DNA from: Pandoraea anhela
GTDB lineage: Bacteria > Pseudomonadota > Gammaproteobacteria > Burkholderiales > Burkholderiaceae
Assembly (NCBI RefSeq): GCF_902459655.1
Contig: NZ_CABPSB010000007.1
Location: 186,001-250,000 of the forward strand
Direction: 5' to 3'
DNA: 64,000 bases
A program made the translations under genes and the position numbers. Each line of letters begins with the position of its first letter. The stretch's first letter is position 1. Below the pieces are notes generated by a model, which saw only the letters and a list, made by a program, of their open reading frames with translations, was not told where the DNA came from and made no database searches. Below are positions 26,718 to 37,254 of this stretch, piece by piece.

Positions 26718-27245
26718 ATGACTGCATCGACGCCGCCGGATCGTCCCGATCCCCTTACTACCGCAACGGCACCGGACACGCCGAACGTGACGAACGTCAC
26801 GAAAGCGCCCACCACGTCCGCCACGTCCACCACGCCGGTCACTGCCGACGCACTGACGAAGCAAGATTTCGAAGCGCTCTCGGCATTCCGCTATCGCCTG
26901 CGACGCTTTCTCAACTTCAGCGAGACGGCCGCACGCGAGGGAGGCATCACGCCGCAACAGTATCTGTTGCTGCTGCACGTCAAAGGTATCCCGGGGCGGG
27001 ATTGGGCGTCCATCAGCGAGTTGGCGGAACGTCTCCAGGCCGTGCACCACAGCGTGGTGGCGCTTGTCGCGCGGTGCGAAAAGGCGGGGCTGGTGACGCG
27101 TCGCCAGAACGAGAGCGACCGGCGTGTGGTGGAGGTGCATCTGTCGCCAGCCGGCGAAGCGTGTCTCGCGAATCTTGCCGCTCAGCATCGCAACGAACTG
27201 AGCACCTTCGCCGACATCTTCCACATTCGTGGCGTTCACCTGTAA
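26718..27245 (+). CDS. MarR-family transcriptional regulator
   Basis: Regulator of 175 residues. A Thr/Pro-rich tail of about 45 residues (APTTSATSTTPVTAD) precedes the winged-helix domain (GITPQQYLLLLHVKG; ISELAERLQAVHHSVVALVARCEKAGLVTRRQNESDRRVVEVHLSPAG), which carries the MarR wing motif DRR. A palindrome suited to a MarR dimer stands just upstream. The chloride channel gene begins 13 bases after its stop, so this regulator probably controls its own operon. Ligand unknown. Confidence 0.9.
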   Translation: MTASTPPDRPDPLTTATAPDTPNVTNVTKAPTTSATSTTPVTADALTKQDFEALSAFRYRLRRFLNFSETAAREGGITPQQYLLLLHVKGIPGRDWASISELAERLQAVHHSVVALVARCEKAGLVTRRQNESDRRVVEVHLSPAGEACLANLAAQHRNELSTFADIFHIRGVHL

Positions 27246-27258
27246 TCCCGGGGCAGCC

Positions 27259-29067
27259 ATGGCTCGCGTACCTCTCGATAGGGCACCAGACACAGGCACG
27301 GCACGGCCGGAAAATCCGCACAAACATGCGCCCGGCCCTGCGCGCGATTTCGCGCGTACACCGGGCCTGCCGCGTCTCATGGCGCTGGCGGCCGTCATCG
27401 GCGCGTGCGGCGTGCCGGCCGCGTGGTTGCTGCTGAATCTGATTCAGGGCTTCACCAACCTCTTTTTCTACCAGACGCTATCCCTCGCCGCGCGCTCGCC
27501 GGCGCAGAATACGCTGGGGCTTGCGGTCATCGCGCTGCCCGTGGTCGGCGGTCTTGTCGTCGGCGCGATGGCGCGCTACGGCAGCGACAAGATTCGGGGG
27601 CACGGCATACCCGAAGCCATCGAGGCGATTCTCTTCGGCAAGAGCCGGATGTCGCCTCGTGTGGCCGTGCTCAAGCCGCTGTCGTCGGGTATCGTCATCG
27701 GCAGCGGCGGGCCATTCGGCGCGGAAGGACCGATCATCATGACGGGCGGCGCCATCGGCTCGCTCATCGCGCAGCATTTCCACCTGAGCGCCGCCGAGCG
27801 CAAGACCTTGCTCGTCGCCGGAGCGAGCGCCGGCATGACGGCCGTCTTCGGCACGCCGGTCGCGGCCGTACTGCTCGCGGTCGAGTTGCTGCTGTTCGAG
27901 TGGCGTCCGCGCAGCCTGCTGCCGGTGATCGTGGCGTGCGCCGTCGCGGGATTCGTTCGCCCGCTGTTGCTCGACGCCGGCCCCCTCTTCCCGATGGCGA
28001 CGCCCGCCGTCTCGCCGATTGCGCTGTTCTCGTGCCTGATCGCCGGCGTGTGCGCCGGTCTGCTGTCCGCCGGCATGTCGCGCGCCCTGTACGCCATCGA
28101 AGACGCCTTTCACAAGCTGCCCGTGCACTGGATGTGGTGGCCCGCCATCGGCGGACTCGCCGTGGGTATCGGCGGGTATCTCGAACCGCGCGCGCTGGGT
28201 GTCGGCTACGACGTGATCGCCGATCTGCTCGCAGGCCACTTTACGATGCCTGCGGCGCTCGCTTTGCTGCTCGTCAAGGCGCTGATCTGGGCGATCGCGC
28301 TCGGCTCGTGCACATCCGGCGGGGTGCTCGCCCCGCTGCTCATGATCGGCGCGGGACTCGGCACCTTGCTCGCCCCGCTGCTGCCCGGCGGCGACGTCAC
28401 ACTGTGGGCGCTGGTGTGCATGGCCGCAACGCTCGCAGGTGTGCTCGGCGCGCCGCTCACGGCGATCGTGTTTGCGCTGGGACTCACGCACGACGTGAAC
28501 GCCCTGCTGCCGTTGCTGCTGACATGCGGTATGTCGTACGGCGTTACGGTATGGATCATGCCGCGCTCGATCATGACGGAGAAGATCGCGCGACGCGGGC
28601 GTCACATCCATCGCGAATACGGCGTCGATCCGCTGGAGCGCCTGCATGTGGGCGAACTGATGACGCACGACCCGGAATCGCTGAGCGCCGATATGACCAT
28701 CGACGACGCGGCACGGCAGGCGTTCGGTGCGAACCAACGTCATCGCGCTTACCCCGTGGTCGACGCGTCGCGCGCGGTGCTCGGGATGCTAGACCGGCAG
28801 GCGCTCGCGCAGGCGCAGGCACAGGGGCTGCAAACGCTGGGGCAGTTGTACGGCGTGAATCCGCCCCTCGTCGCCCTGCCTTGCGAGACAGGACGCATCG
28901 TGTCGGCACGCTTTGCCGCGCATCATCTGGAACGCTTGCCCGTGGTGAGCAATGCCACGTCTCGCCAGCTTGTCGGCATCATCAGTCGCAGCGATCTGGT
29001 GAAACCGGCCGAGCACTGGCGCGCCGAAGAAGAAGTGCGCGAGCGCATGCTGCGTTTCGGGCGCTAG
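27259..29067 (+). CDS. ClC-type chloride channel/antiporter with C-terminal CBS domains
   Basis: Membrane protein of 602 residues. ClC motifs: GSGGPFGAEGP (where GREGP is usual, Ala replaces Arg/Lys), GMTAVFGTPVAAVLLAVELLLFEW, and GVLGAPLTAIVFALGL; about ten membrane segments span residues 40-440. Two CBS domains follow (VGELMTHDPESLSADMTIDDAA and LPVVSNATSRQLVGIISRSDL), which usually bind adenine nucleotides. ATG 27259 is taken instead of the upstream GTG that would overlap the MarR stop. Co-transcribed with the MarR gene. Whether it is a channel or a H+/Cl- antiporter cannot be told here. Confidence 0.92.
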   Translation: MARVPLDRAPDTGTARPENPHKHAPGPARDFARTPGLPRLMALAAVIGACGVPAAWLLLNLIQGFTNLFFYQTLSLAARSPAQNTLGLAVIALPVVGGLVVGAMARYGSDKIRGHGIPEAIEAILFGKSRMSPRVAVLKPLSSGIVIGSGGPFGAEGPIIMTGGAIGSLIAQHFHLSAAERKTLLVAGASAGMTAVFGTPVAAVLLAVELLLFEWRPRSLLPVIVACAVAGFVRPLLLDAGPLFPMATPAVSPIALFSCLIAGVCAGLLSAGMSRALYAIEDAFHKLPVHWMWWPAIGGLAVGIGGYLEPRALGVGYDVIADLLAGHFTMPAALALLLVKALIWAIALGSCTSGGVLAPLLMIGAGLGTLLAPLLPGGDVTLWALVCMAATLAGVLGAPLTAIVFALGLTHDVNALLPLLLTCGMSYGVTVWIMPRSIMTEKIARRGRHIHREYGVDPLERLHVGELMTHDPESLSADMTIDDAARQAFGANQRHRAYPVVDASRAVLGMLDRQALAQAQAQGLQTLGQLYGVNPPLVALPCETGRIVSARFAAHHLERLPVVSNATSRQLVGIISRSDLVKPAEHWRAEEEVRERMLRFGR

Positions 29068-29102
29068 CGGAACCGATAGCGAAACCGATAGCGGGACTGA
29101 TA
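29067..29102. repeat. 12-bp tandem repeat after the chloride channel gene
   Basis: Three imperfect units (GCGGAACCGATA, GCGAAACCGATA, GCGGGACTGATA) and a decayed fourth (GTGAGACTGAGT) begin at the channel stop codon. Confidence 0.85.
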
Positions 29103-29277
29103 GTGAGACTGAGTATCCGGGCGGCGACGCTGCACAGCGCGTGGCGCGCATCGACGTGCGTCGCGGCAACCTCGGACTGGCGTCATGGGCAGATCTGGTT
29201 GACGCGCGCCACTCCGTTGATTCACCATCGGAGACTTCATCCCACCGAAAGCGCACCGCCGCGTGCGCCCCTACCCG

Positions 29278-30141
29278 ATGGCGACGACCCGATCCCCCCA
29301 AACAACCGCCGGTGCAGACGACATGCGCATTCGCATCGGCGTCGGCGGCTGGAACTTCGCACCGTGGCAAGGCACGTTCTATCCCGAGAAGTGGCCCAAG
29401 CGCCGCGAGCTTGAATACGCGAGCCGGCACCTCACGTCCATCGAAATCAACAGCACGTTCTACGGTTCGCAAAAGCCTGCGACCTTTCGCCACTGGTTCG
29501 AGCAAACGCCGGACGATTTCGTCTTTTCGGTGAAGGCGTCGCGCTATGCGACACATCGTCGTGTGCTGGGCGAAGCGGGCGATTCCGTCGCACGCTTCTT
29601 CGACAGCGGTGTGCTCGAACTGGGCAAGAAGCTCGGCCCGGTGAACTGGCAGTTCGCGCCGACGAAGACGTTCGATGCGCAGGACTTCGAACACTTCCTG
29701 AGTCTGCTGCCGACGACGGCGGGCGGACACCCCGTGCGCCATGCGCTCGAAGTCCGGCACGAGAGCTTCGCCGTGCCTGAATTCGTCGCGTTGGCGAGAA
29801 AGTACGGAATGGCCATCGTGCTCGCCGGCGACGCCCGGTTTCCCTGTATTGCCGACGTCACCGCGCCGTTCGTCTACGCGCGCCTCATGGGCACTGAAGC
29901 ACGTTACAAGCTGGGCTATGCGCCGAAGGCGATGGCGCAGTGGCTGGACCGTGCGCAAACGTTCGCCGCCGGTGGCGTGCCGCGCGATCTCGACACCGTC
30001 GCCAAAGCCCCACCCCAAACGCCACCCAGAACGCCACCCAAAGCGAAACAACGCGACGTGTTCCTCTATGTCATCAGCGGCTTCAAGGCGCGCAATCCGG
30101 CCGCCGCAATGGCGATGATCGACGCGCTCGGAAAGCGCTGA
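29278..30141 (+). CDS. DUF72 domain-containing protein (YecE-like)
   Basis: TIM-barrel-like protein of the DUF72/YecE family. Characteristic segments: RIGVGGWNFAPWQGTFYPEKWP, YASRHLTSIEINSTFYGSQKPATF, FVFSVKASRYATHRRVL, ALEVRHESF and FVYARLMGT. ATG 29278 is used; ATG 29323, right before the first strand, is equally possible, and neither has a clear ribosome site. A Pro/Thr/Lys-rich insert (KAPPQTPPRTPPKAK) near residue 245, encoded by a degenerate 12-bp repeat, interrupts the end of the fold. The biochemical function of the family is not known to me. Confidence 0.88.
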   Translation: MATTRSPQTTAGADDMRIRIGVGGWNFAPWQGTFYPEKWPKRRELEYASRHLTSIEINSTFYGSQKPATFRHWFEQTPDDFVFSVKASRYATHRRVLGEAGDSVARFFDSGVLELGKKLGPVNWQFAPTKTFDAQDFEHFLSLLPTTAGGHPVRHALEVRHESFAVPEFVALARKYGMAIVLAGDARFPCIADVTAPFVYARLMGTEARYKLGYAPKAMAQWLDRAQTFAAGGVPRDLDTVAKAPPQTPPRTPPKAKQRDVFLYVISGFKARNPAAAMAMIDALGKR

Positions 30142-30157
30142 CGTTCGCGTCGCCATG

Positions 30158-30184
30158 AAAAACGCGGCGCACATGGCGCCGCGT
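30158..30184 (-). terminator. Intrinsic terminator of the aromatic-acid transporter gene
   Basis: On the minus strand ACGCGGCGC-CATGT-GCGCCGCGT is followed by TTTT (bases 30158-30161 read as A on the plus strand). It lies 65 bases past the transporter stop. Confidence 0.75.
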
Positions 30185-30249
30185 CGGATTCAGCAATGGC
30201 GACGACGGTCAATCGTCGGGGGCCGTCTGTGCTTCGGCCCGTCCACGGA

Positions 30250-31629
30250 TCAGTGCATCGCGGCGGAATTGCGCGCATCGGCGGCGTTTTGCGCCGGCAT
30301 GTTGCCGCGCGTCCGCTCCCAGGCATTTTTGGCCAGCAGCGCGACGGTCGCGAGTACGGCCGGAATCGCCAGCAACGAGAACGTCGCCGAAAACCCCAGA
30401 TGACGACGCACGAGCTCGGCGCCGAGCAACGCGCCCGCGATACCGCCGAATCGACCGATGCCGAGCATCCACGCCACGCCGGTCGCGCGACCGTTCGTCG
30501 GGTAGAACATGGCGGCCAGCGAGGGCATCGACGACTGCGCGCCGTTCATCGCCGTACCGGCGAGAAAGATCAGCGTGACCAGCATGCCGATGTTGCCGAT
30601 CGCCTGCCCGACGGCGTACACCAGCACCGCCGTGAGCGCATACCCGAACGCCACCACTTTCTGTGCATTGAACTTGTCCATCAACCAGCCCGAGAGGATC
30701 GTGCCGATGCCGCCACCCAGCGGGAACAGCGCCGTAATCAGCGCGGCGCGCTCGACTGTGAAACCGGCGTCCTTGAAGAGGATCGGCATCCAGCTCGTGA
30801 GCAGATAGAAGATTACGAGCCCCATGAAGTAAGTCACCCACAACATGACCGAGCCGAACCCGTACTGTTTCGAGAGCACCACGCCGATGGCCGAACCGCT
30901 GCGCTTGGGCGCAGCTTCGTTCACCGTGAACGTGGCCACGTCGTCGAACGATTCGCCCGAGATGCGCGACAGAATGCGACGCACGCGCGCCACCGGCTTT
31001 TGCTTGACCACGAGGAACTTCACCGACTCCGGCAGGCAAGCGATCAGCAGCACCGACAGCGCCAGCGGCAGCACACCGCCGAGCACCAGCACGCTGTGCC
31101 AGCCGAAGTGCGGAATCAGCCATGAGGCCACGAAGCCGCCCACGGACGCACCAAGCGGGAAGCCGCAAAACATCGTATTGACGATCACCGCACGGCGCGC
31201 CTCGGGAGCGTACTCGGAAATCAGCGTGACCGCATTCGGCATAGCGGCGCCAAGACCGAGGCCGGTCAGAAAGCGCAGGATGGTCAGCGTCTGAAGATCC
31301 TGAGCGAAGGCCGTCGCCAGGCTCGCCACGCCGAAGAACACCACGGACGAGACGAGCACCGTCTTGCGACCGACCTTGTCGGCCAGCGGTCCGGCGAAGA
31401 TCGCACCGCCCGCCAGACCGAACAGCGCCGCCGAGAGCACCGGGCCGAGCGAGCCCTTGTCGATGTGCCACTGCTGCACCAGCGACGGCGCAATGTAACC
31501 GATCGCGGCCGTATCGAAGCCGTCGATGGCCACGATAAAGAAACACAGGATCAGCACCAGCCACTGGTAGCCGGAAAACCGTTGTGCGTTGATGTAGGCG
31601 GGCACGTCCACTGTGCGCGGATGATTCAT
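30250..31629 (-). CDS. MFS aromatic acid:H+ symporter (PcaK/BenK-like)
   Basis: Major-facilitator transporter of 459 residues, 12 helices, of the aromatic acid/H+ symport family. Key motifs: helix 1 FIVAIDGFDTAAIGYIAPSL with the DGFDTA signature, loop 2-3 GPLADKVGRKTVLV, RFLTGLGLGAAMPN, and PESVKFLV between halves. The start at 31629 has GAGGAGA 7 bases upstream. It lies downstream of pobA on the same strand, 350 bases away, so 4-hydroxybenzoate or protocatechuate is the likely cargo. The gap before it holds two inverted repeats that may serve its promoter. Confidence 0.92.
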   Translation of the reverse strand: MNHPRTVDVPAYINAQRFSGYQWLVLILCFFIVAIDGFDTAAIGYIAPSLVQQWHIDKGSLGPVLSAALFGLAGGAIFAGPLADKVGRKTVLVSSVVFFGVASLATAFAQDLQTLTILRFLTGLGLGAAMPNAVTLISEYAPEARRAVIVNTMFCGFPLGASVGGFVASWLIPHFGWHSVLVLGGVLPLALSVLLIACLPESVKFLVVKQKPVARVRRILSRISGESFDDVATFTVNEAAPKRSGSAIGVVLSKQYGFGSVMLWVTYFMGLVIFYLLTSWMPILFKDAGFTVERAALITALFPLGGGIGTILSGWLMDKFNAQKVVAFGYALTAVLVYAVGQAIGNIGMLVTLIFLAGTAMNGAQSSMPSLAAMFYPTNGRATGVAWMLGIGRFGGIAGALLGAELVRRHLGFSATFSLLAIPAVLATVALLAKNAWERTRGNMPAQNAADARNSAAMH

Positions 31630-31979
31630 GACGCTGTCTCCTCGGGGCGGGGGCGCCCCGTTGTTCATTCCATTATTTTTTTGAAATCGCTCGCCGCCTG
31701 TGCGCGTGCCTGTGTCGGGGGTAACGCGGATAACGTGGATAACGCGCGAACCGGCGATCCGACTGCCCGGCCGTCTTGATGCGGCATCGTAGCAAAGTGG
31801 ATTTCTGCCGCTAATGTACGTCCTTATCTCGCCAGACGAAATGATCTTTCGTCAGGCCATCCATAACGGACGGTTATGCTTGACGCCACTGGTGGCCGTC
31901 ATCACACACCGGCGGCGCGGTCCCGATGACGGCGGTGGCCTGCCCGGGCTCGTTCATGTGCCGGCGGGCACGAATCAGG
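31630..31979. other. Promoter gap between pobA and the transporter with two inverted repeats
   Basis: About 350 bases without a gene. GACGAAA-TGATC-TTTCGTC (31835-31853) and CATAAC-GGACG-GTTATG (31862-31878) stand 8 bases apart, roughly 210-250 bases before the transporter start. They may be operators for it or the 3' end of the pobA message. Confidence 0.5.
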
Positions 31980-33269
<1,290 letters not shown>

Positions 33270-33325
33270 TTACGCTCGCTGCACCACTTAGGACTGCGCG
33301 TAAACGCGAACGTCCGAAGTGTTTT

Positions 33326-33356
33326 TGACGCCTTGTCACGAGGGGCGAATGCGTCA
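33326..33356. promoter_or_regulatory. Inverted repeat in the pobA-regulator gap
   Basis: TGACGC-N19-GCGTCA lies between the two divergent genes; a possible site for the AraC-type regulator, but six-base arms with a long spacer can arise by chance. Confidence 0.25.
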
Positions 33357-33445
33357 TATCTTATGGAGCGCGTACGACGCATTGAATGGATGAATCGACG
33401 ACTTTCTTGTACTTTTTCGACAACTTCGACCAAGGGAAAACCAGT

Positions 33446-34399
33446 ATGCCAGGCGCGTCATCCCGGCTGCGCGCGGCGCGCGAGACGATTCCGGAATTCT
33501 CGTTGTACGGCGAGTTGACCGAAACCGACAGCGGCGATTTCGTCCATATCGAGTGGATCGAGACACGCAGCCGCCTCTACGACTGGCATATCGATACGCA
33601 TCGTCATCTGGGACTGTTTCAGGTGCTCGCGATCTTCGAGGGGACTGTCGAAGCGAACGTCGACGATGCGACGTGGGAGGTCGAGGGCCCGGCCGTCATC
33701 ACAGTGCATCCGTCGGCCGTGCACAACTTCCGCTTCTCGCGCGGCGCACACGGCTTCGTGCTCACCATGGCGCAGAGCGTGCCGTTCGATGCCGCCATCG
33801 GCGCGGACGCCGACATGACATCGCTGCTTCGCAAGCCGTGGCTTTTTCCGCTGGCCGAGGCACCGCAAACACGCGACCGGCTCTACACGCTGCTCGGGCT
33901 CATCATGGACGAGTTTTCGCGCCCGCAACTGGGGCATGCGGAAATGGTCGGATGGCTCACGCGCAGCGTACTGCTGTTGCTCGCACGACTGCACGCGCAT
34001 CAGGATTCCGCAACGCGTACCGGGCGCATGGAACTGGATCTGTTCGCACGGTTTCGCGCGCTCGTGGAAGCGCACTACACCGAAGCGTGGGCCGTGCCCG
34101 CCTATGCGGCGCGCCTGCACGTGACGGAGAGCAAACTCAATCGCCTGTGCCGCCGGATCTCGGGTAAGTCCGCGTTCGATCTGGTGCAGGATCGGCTCAT
34201 GCTCGAAGCGCGACGCAAACTCATCTACATTCCCGCGCCGGTCTCACACGTCGCCTACGAACTCGGCTTTCAGGATCCCGCTTACTTCTGCCGCGTCTTC
34301 AAACGCCATGTCGGCGTGACGCCTTCGGCCTTCCGGCGAACGGCCCAACACGCGCATCTGGGGGATGACGCCGACCTGCCTGCCGCCCCCTTGCCCTGA
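33446..34399 (+). CDS. AraC-family regulator of pobA (PobR/PobC-like)
   Basis: Regulator of 317 residues: N-terminal cupin-like effector domain (YDWHIDTHRHLGLFQVLAIFEG) and a C-terminal double helix-turn-helix of AraC type (YAARLHVTESKLNRLCRRISGKSAF; VSHVAYELGFQDPAYFCRVFKRHVGVTPSAFRR). ATG 33446 is preferred over an open start at 33386 because AAGGGA lies 8 bases before it. Divergent from pobA with a 287-base shared gap; by analogy it activates pobA when 4-hydroxybenzoate is present. Confidence 0.92.
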   Translation: MPGASSRLRAARETIPEFSLYGELTETDSGDFVHIEWIETRSRLYDWHIDTHRHLGLFQVLAIFEGTVEANVDDATWEVEGPAVITVHPSAVHNFRFSRGAHGFVLTMAQSVPFDAAIGADADMTSLLRKPWLFPLAEAPQTRDRLYTLLGLIMDEFSRPQLGHAEMVGWLTRSVLLLLARLHAHQDSATRTGRMELDLFARFRALVEAHYTEAWAVPAYAARLHVTESKLNRLCRRISGKSAFDLVQDRLMLEARRKLIYIPAPVSHVAYELGFQDPAYFCRVFKRHVGVTPSAFRRTAQHAHLGDDADLPAAPLP

Positions 34400-34499
34400 G
34401 GCCGTTCAGCGCGGGGGGGTGGCGGCGGTGGCTGGCGGTGGCGCCGACCAGCGGCTCAACAAGCGAACGAGCGATCGACACCGGCGCCATCGAAACCGC

Positions 34500-35288
34500 T
34501 CAGACCCGCAGAAAGTGCAGCAGGGCGTCGTTCACCGCCGATGCACACTCGATGTTCGACAAATGCGCGCCGGGCACGACGACCTGCTTCGCGCCGCGAA
34601 TGCGTTCGACCATCGCGGTAGACATCGCGGGCGGCGTCGCCAGATCGTTCGCCCCGGTGACGACCAGCGTCGGCGCGATGATCGCCGCGATCTCGTCGAG
34701 CTGATTCATATCGCGCACTGCCGCACACGCCGCTGCGTAGCCGGCCGGAGAGAGCGAGCGGAACATCGCCTTCATGCGCTCGACGGTGGCGCTTTCGCGC
34801 TCGGCGTATGCCGGCGTGAACCAACGCGACACGACCGCGTCCGTCACGGCGTTCATTCCGTCGGCCTGCACTGCGCGAATCCGCCCGTTCCACACGTCCT
34901 CGGCGCCGATATGCGCCGACGAGCAGACGATGGCAAGACGATCGAGACGCTGCGGCGCATGAATGCCCAGCCACATCCCCGTCATGCCGCCCATCGACAC
35001 GCCGACGAGACTGGCGCGTTCGATGTCAAGCGCGTCGAGCAGCGCGACGACATCGCGCCCCAACTGGCCGATGACGTACGGTCCCGGCGTAACGGACGAC
35101 CCGCCATGCCCGCGCGTGTCGTAACGAATCACCCGAAATTCGCGTGCGAGCGCGGACACTTGCGGCGCCCACATCTCCAGCGTCGTGCCCAGCGAGTTCG
35201 ACAGCACCAGCGCCGGCGCACGGTCGTCGCCATCGACGGCCACGCGCAGTTGAGCGTCGCCCACGTCGATCAGACATTCCACGGTCAT
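34500..35288 (-). CDS. pcaD: 3-oxoadipate enol-lactonase
   Basis: Alpha/beta hydrolase (262 residues) hydrolysing 3-oxoadipate enol-lactone to 3-oxoadipate in the protocatechuate branch. Nucleophile Ser in GVSMGGMTG, oxyanion segment SNSLGTTLEMW, acid in VTGANDLATPP and His in VPGAHLSNIE complete the triad. AGGA lies before ATG 35288; a longer frame to 35318 would overlap pcaC. Last gene of the pcaBCD string, 26 bases after pcaC. Confidence 0.96.
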   Translation of the reverse strand: MTVECLIDVGDAQLRVAVDGDDRAPALVLSNSLGTTLEMWAPQVSALAREFRVIRYDTRGHGGSSVTPGPYVIGQLGRDVVALLDALDIERASLVGVSMGGMTGMWLGIHAPQRLDRLAIVCSSAHIGAEDVWNGRIRAVQADGMNAVTDAVVSRWFTPAYAERESATVERMKAMFRSLSPAGYAAACAAVRDMNQLDEIAAIIAPTLVVTGANDLATPPAMSTAMVERIRGAKQVVVPGAHLSNIECASAVNDALLHFLRV

Positions 35289-35314
35289 TTGTCCTGACTC
35301 CTCAACCTTGTTCC

Positions 35315-35752
35315 TCAACCTTGTGCATCGGACGCCGCAGTTGCCGACCCGCGTGTTGTCGACCCCGGCTCGGCGGCTTCCATCTCCGCGAAGACCTTCT
35401 CCGCGTCGTGAATCGCCTGATTGGCTGCGGGCAGACCGGCGTACAGCGCGGCGTGCATGAACAGCTCCTTCATTTCTTCACGCGTCACGCCGTTGTTGAA
35501 CGCGGCGCGCACGTGCATGCGGAATTCGTCGCCGCGATTGAGCGCAATGAGCAGCGAGAGTGTGATCATGCTGCGCATGTGCCGCGTGAGGCCCGGGCGC
35601 GTCCAGATGTCGCCCCAGGCGAAGCGCGTAATGAAGTTCTGGAAGTCGTCGTTGAAGTCGTTGCGGCGTGCGAGTGTGCGTTCGACGTGCGCGTCGCCGA
35701 GCACGCCGCGACGCACCTGCATGCCGTTGTCGTAGCGTTCCTGATCGTTCAT
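35315..35752 (-). CDS. pcaC: 4-carboxymuconolactone decarboxylase
   Basis: AhpD-like small decarboxylase (145 residues) turning 4-carboxymuconolactone into 3-oxoadipate enol-lactone. Family features: RRGVLGDAHVERTL, FITRFAWGDIWTRPGL, MITLSLLIALNRGDEFRMHVRAAFNNGVT with the catalytic Glu/His region, then HAALYAGLPAANQAI. Its ATG overlaps the pcaB stop by four bases, so translation is coupled. It ends in a short Ser/Ala-rich tail (GSTTRGSATAASDAQG) beyond the usual 130 residues. Confidence 0.96.
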   Translation of the reverse strand: MNDQERYDNGMQVRRGVLGDAHVERTLARRNDFNDDFQNFITRFAWGDIWTRPGLTRHMRSMITLSLLIALNRGDEFRMHVRAAFNNGVTREEMKELFMHAALYAGLPAANQAIHDAEKVFAEMEAAEPGSTTRGSATAASDAQG

Positions 35753-37131
35753 GGGGATGTCCTGCCAGGGGGTGAGGAAGGTGCAGCCGTCGCCACGTCG
35801 GCGAGTGCGAGCACGCGGTTCACGAACGTGTCGGCGGCACCGAGATAGTGTTGGGGGTCCGTCAGGCGCGCCAGCGCTTCGACGGACAGGATGCGGGTGA
35901 TGTCGGCGTCCTCGCGCAGCACGTCGAGCAAGTCGCGCTGCTGCGCGAGCGCGTCGCGGCAGTGCGCCTCGACGCGTCGGTGCGCTTCGAGCCGCCCCAT
36001 CGATTCGCCGAGCGCCATCGTCACGGCTTCGGCCATGATGAGCCCGTGCGTCACATCGAGGTTCGCGCGCATACGGGACACGTCGACCGTCCAGTCGTGT
36101 ACCAGCGTGCGCGCCGTTGCCAGTGCGCCGCCGCACAGCATGAGCAGTTCGGGCAGCGTCTCCCACTCGGCGTGCCAGGTGCCGAGTCCGCGCTCATGGT
36201 CCTGCTGCATCGCGCCGAACAGCGTGGCGACGAGTTGCGGCGTGCGCGCGGCCGCCGCCAGAATCGCCGCGCATCCCACCGGATTGCGCTTGTGCGGCAT
36301 GGTGGACGAGCCGCCGCGCCCCGGGCCGGACGCTTCCGCGATCTCGCCGACTTCCGTCTGCGTGAGCAAGGCCGTGTCGCGCGCGAACTTGCCGAGCGAG
36401 CCGGTAAGCGATGCCGCCCAGCTTCCCACGCGCACGATGCGGTCGCGCTGGCCATGCCACGGGGTCGCGACGTCCGACAGGCCGAGATGACGCGCCAGCG
36501 CCGCCGCGACGGCCGGCCCCTGCGTGCCGAGCGACGCCAGCGTGCCTGCCGCACCGCCGAACTGCACGCAAAGCGCCTGGTCGCGCACATTGGCCAGTTC
36601 GATGCGCGCCCGCAGCAAGGCGTCGAGCGTCCCCGCGAGCTTGAGGCCGAACGTGATCGGCAACGCATGCTGAAGCCACGTTCGCCCGATCATGACGGTC
36701 GCGCGATGCTCGCGAACCTGCGCCGCGAGTCGATGGATCAGCGCGTCGAGATCGGCGCCGAGGTCGTCGAGCGCACCGCGCACTTGCAGCACGAGGCCGG
36801 TGTCGATGGCGTCCTGACTCGTCGCGCCCCAGTGCACATAGCGGGCGGCATCGGCGTCGAACGTCTTGACGCGGGCGGTGAGTTGCTTGACGAGAGGAAT
36901 CGCGAGGTTGCCCGCGCACGCGGCCGCGTCGCGCAGTGCCTCCCAGTCGAGGTCGCCGGCGCGGGCGGCTTGGGCGATGGGGGCGACGGCAGCGGCCGGG
37001 ATCAGGCCGGCGTCGGCTTCGGCGGCGGCCAGCGCCACCTCGAAGTCGAGCATGCCCTGTAGCGTGGCATCGCGAGAAAAACGCGCCGTCACGGCAGCGC
37101 CGCGCAGCAAGGAGTCAAGCAGTTCCGTCAT
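35749..37131 (-). CDS. pcaB: 3-carboxy-cis,cis-muconate cycloisomerase
   Basis: Fumarase/argininosuccinate-lyase superfamily enzyme (460 residues) forming 4-carboxymuconolactone from 3-carboxymuconate. The signature GSSTMPHKRNPVG is present, with VHWGATSQDAIDTGLVLQ and TWLQHALPITFG earlier. ATG 37131 (MTELLDSLLRG) is chosen over a start 48 bases upstream that lacks support. It precedes pcaC with a four-base overlap and follows pcaG after 123 bases; these gaps suggest one pcaHGBCD transcript. Confidence 0.96.
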   Translation of the reverse strand: MTELLDSLLRGAAVTARFSRDATLQGMLDFEVALAAAEADAGLIPAAAVAPIAQAARAGDLDWEALRDAAACAGNLAIPLVKQLTARVKTFDADAARYVHWGATSQDAIDTGLVLQVRGALDDLGADLDALIHRLAAQVREHRATVMIGRTWLQHALPITFGLKLAGTLDALLRARIELANVRDQALCVQFGGAAGTLASLGTQGPAVAAALARHLGLSDVATPWHGQRDRIVRVGSWAASLTGSLGKFARDTALLTQTEVGEIAEASGPGRGGSSTMPHKRNPVGCAAILAAAARTPQLVATLFGAMQQDHERGLGTWHAEWETLPELLMLCGGALATARTLVHDWTVDVSRMRANLDVTHGLIMAEAVTMALGESMGRLEAHRRVEAHCRDALAQQRDLLDVLREDADITRILSVEALARLTDPQHYLGAADTFVNRVLALADVATAAPSSPPGRTSP

Positions 37132-37254
37132 CGGGATATCGATGTTAGGTGCGTTGTTGATGCATCGCAAAAAATGCACATACGGCGGCGGGCCACCGGC
37201 GTTGGCATGCCGACGGCCCGAAGCCGCCCCAGTCTCCGTTTTACATCGCCGACG

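Noticed and set aside
27405-29414. A 669-codon plus-strand frame overlapping the chloride channel gene
   Set aside because: Arg/Ala-rich alternate frame; the channel frame has ClC and CBS motifs along its whole length.
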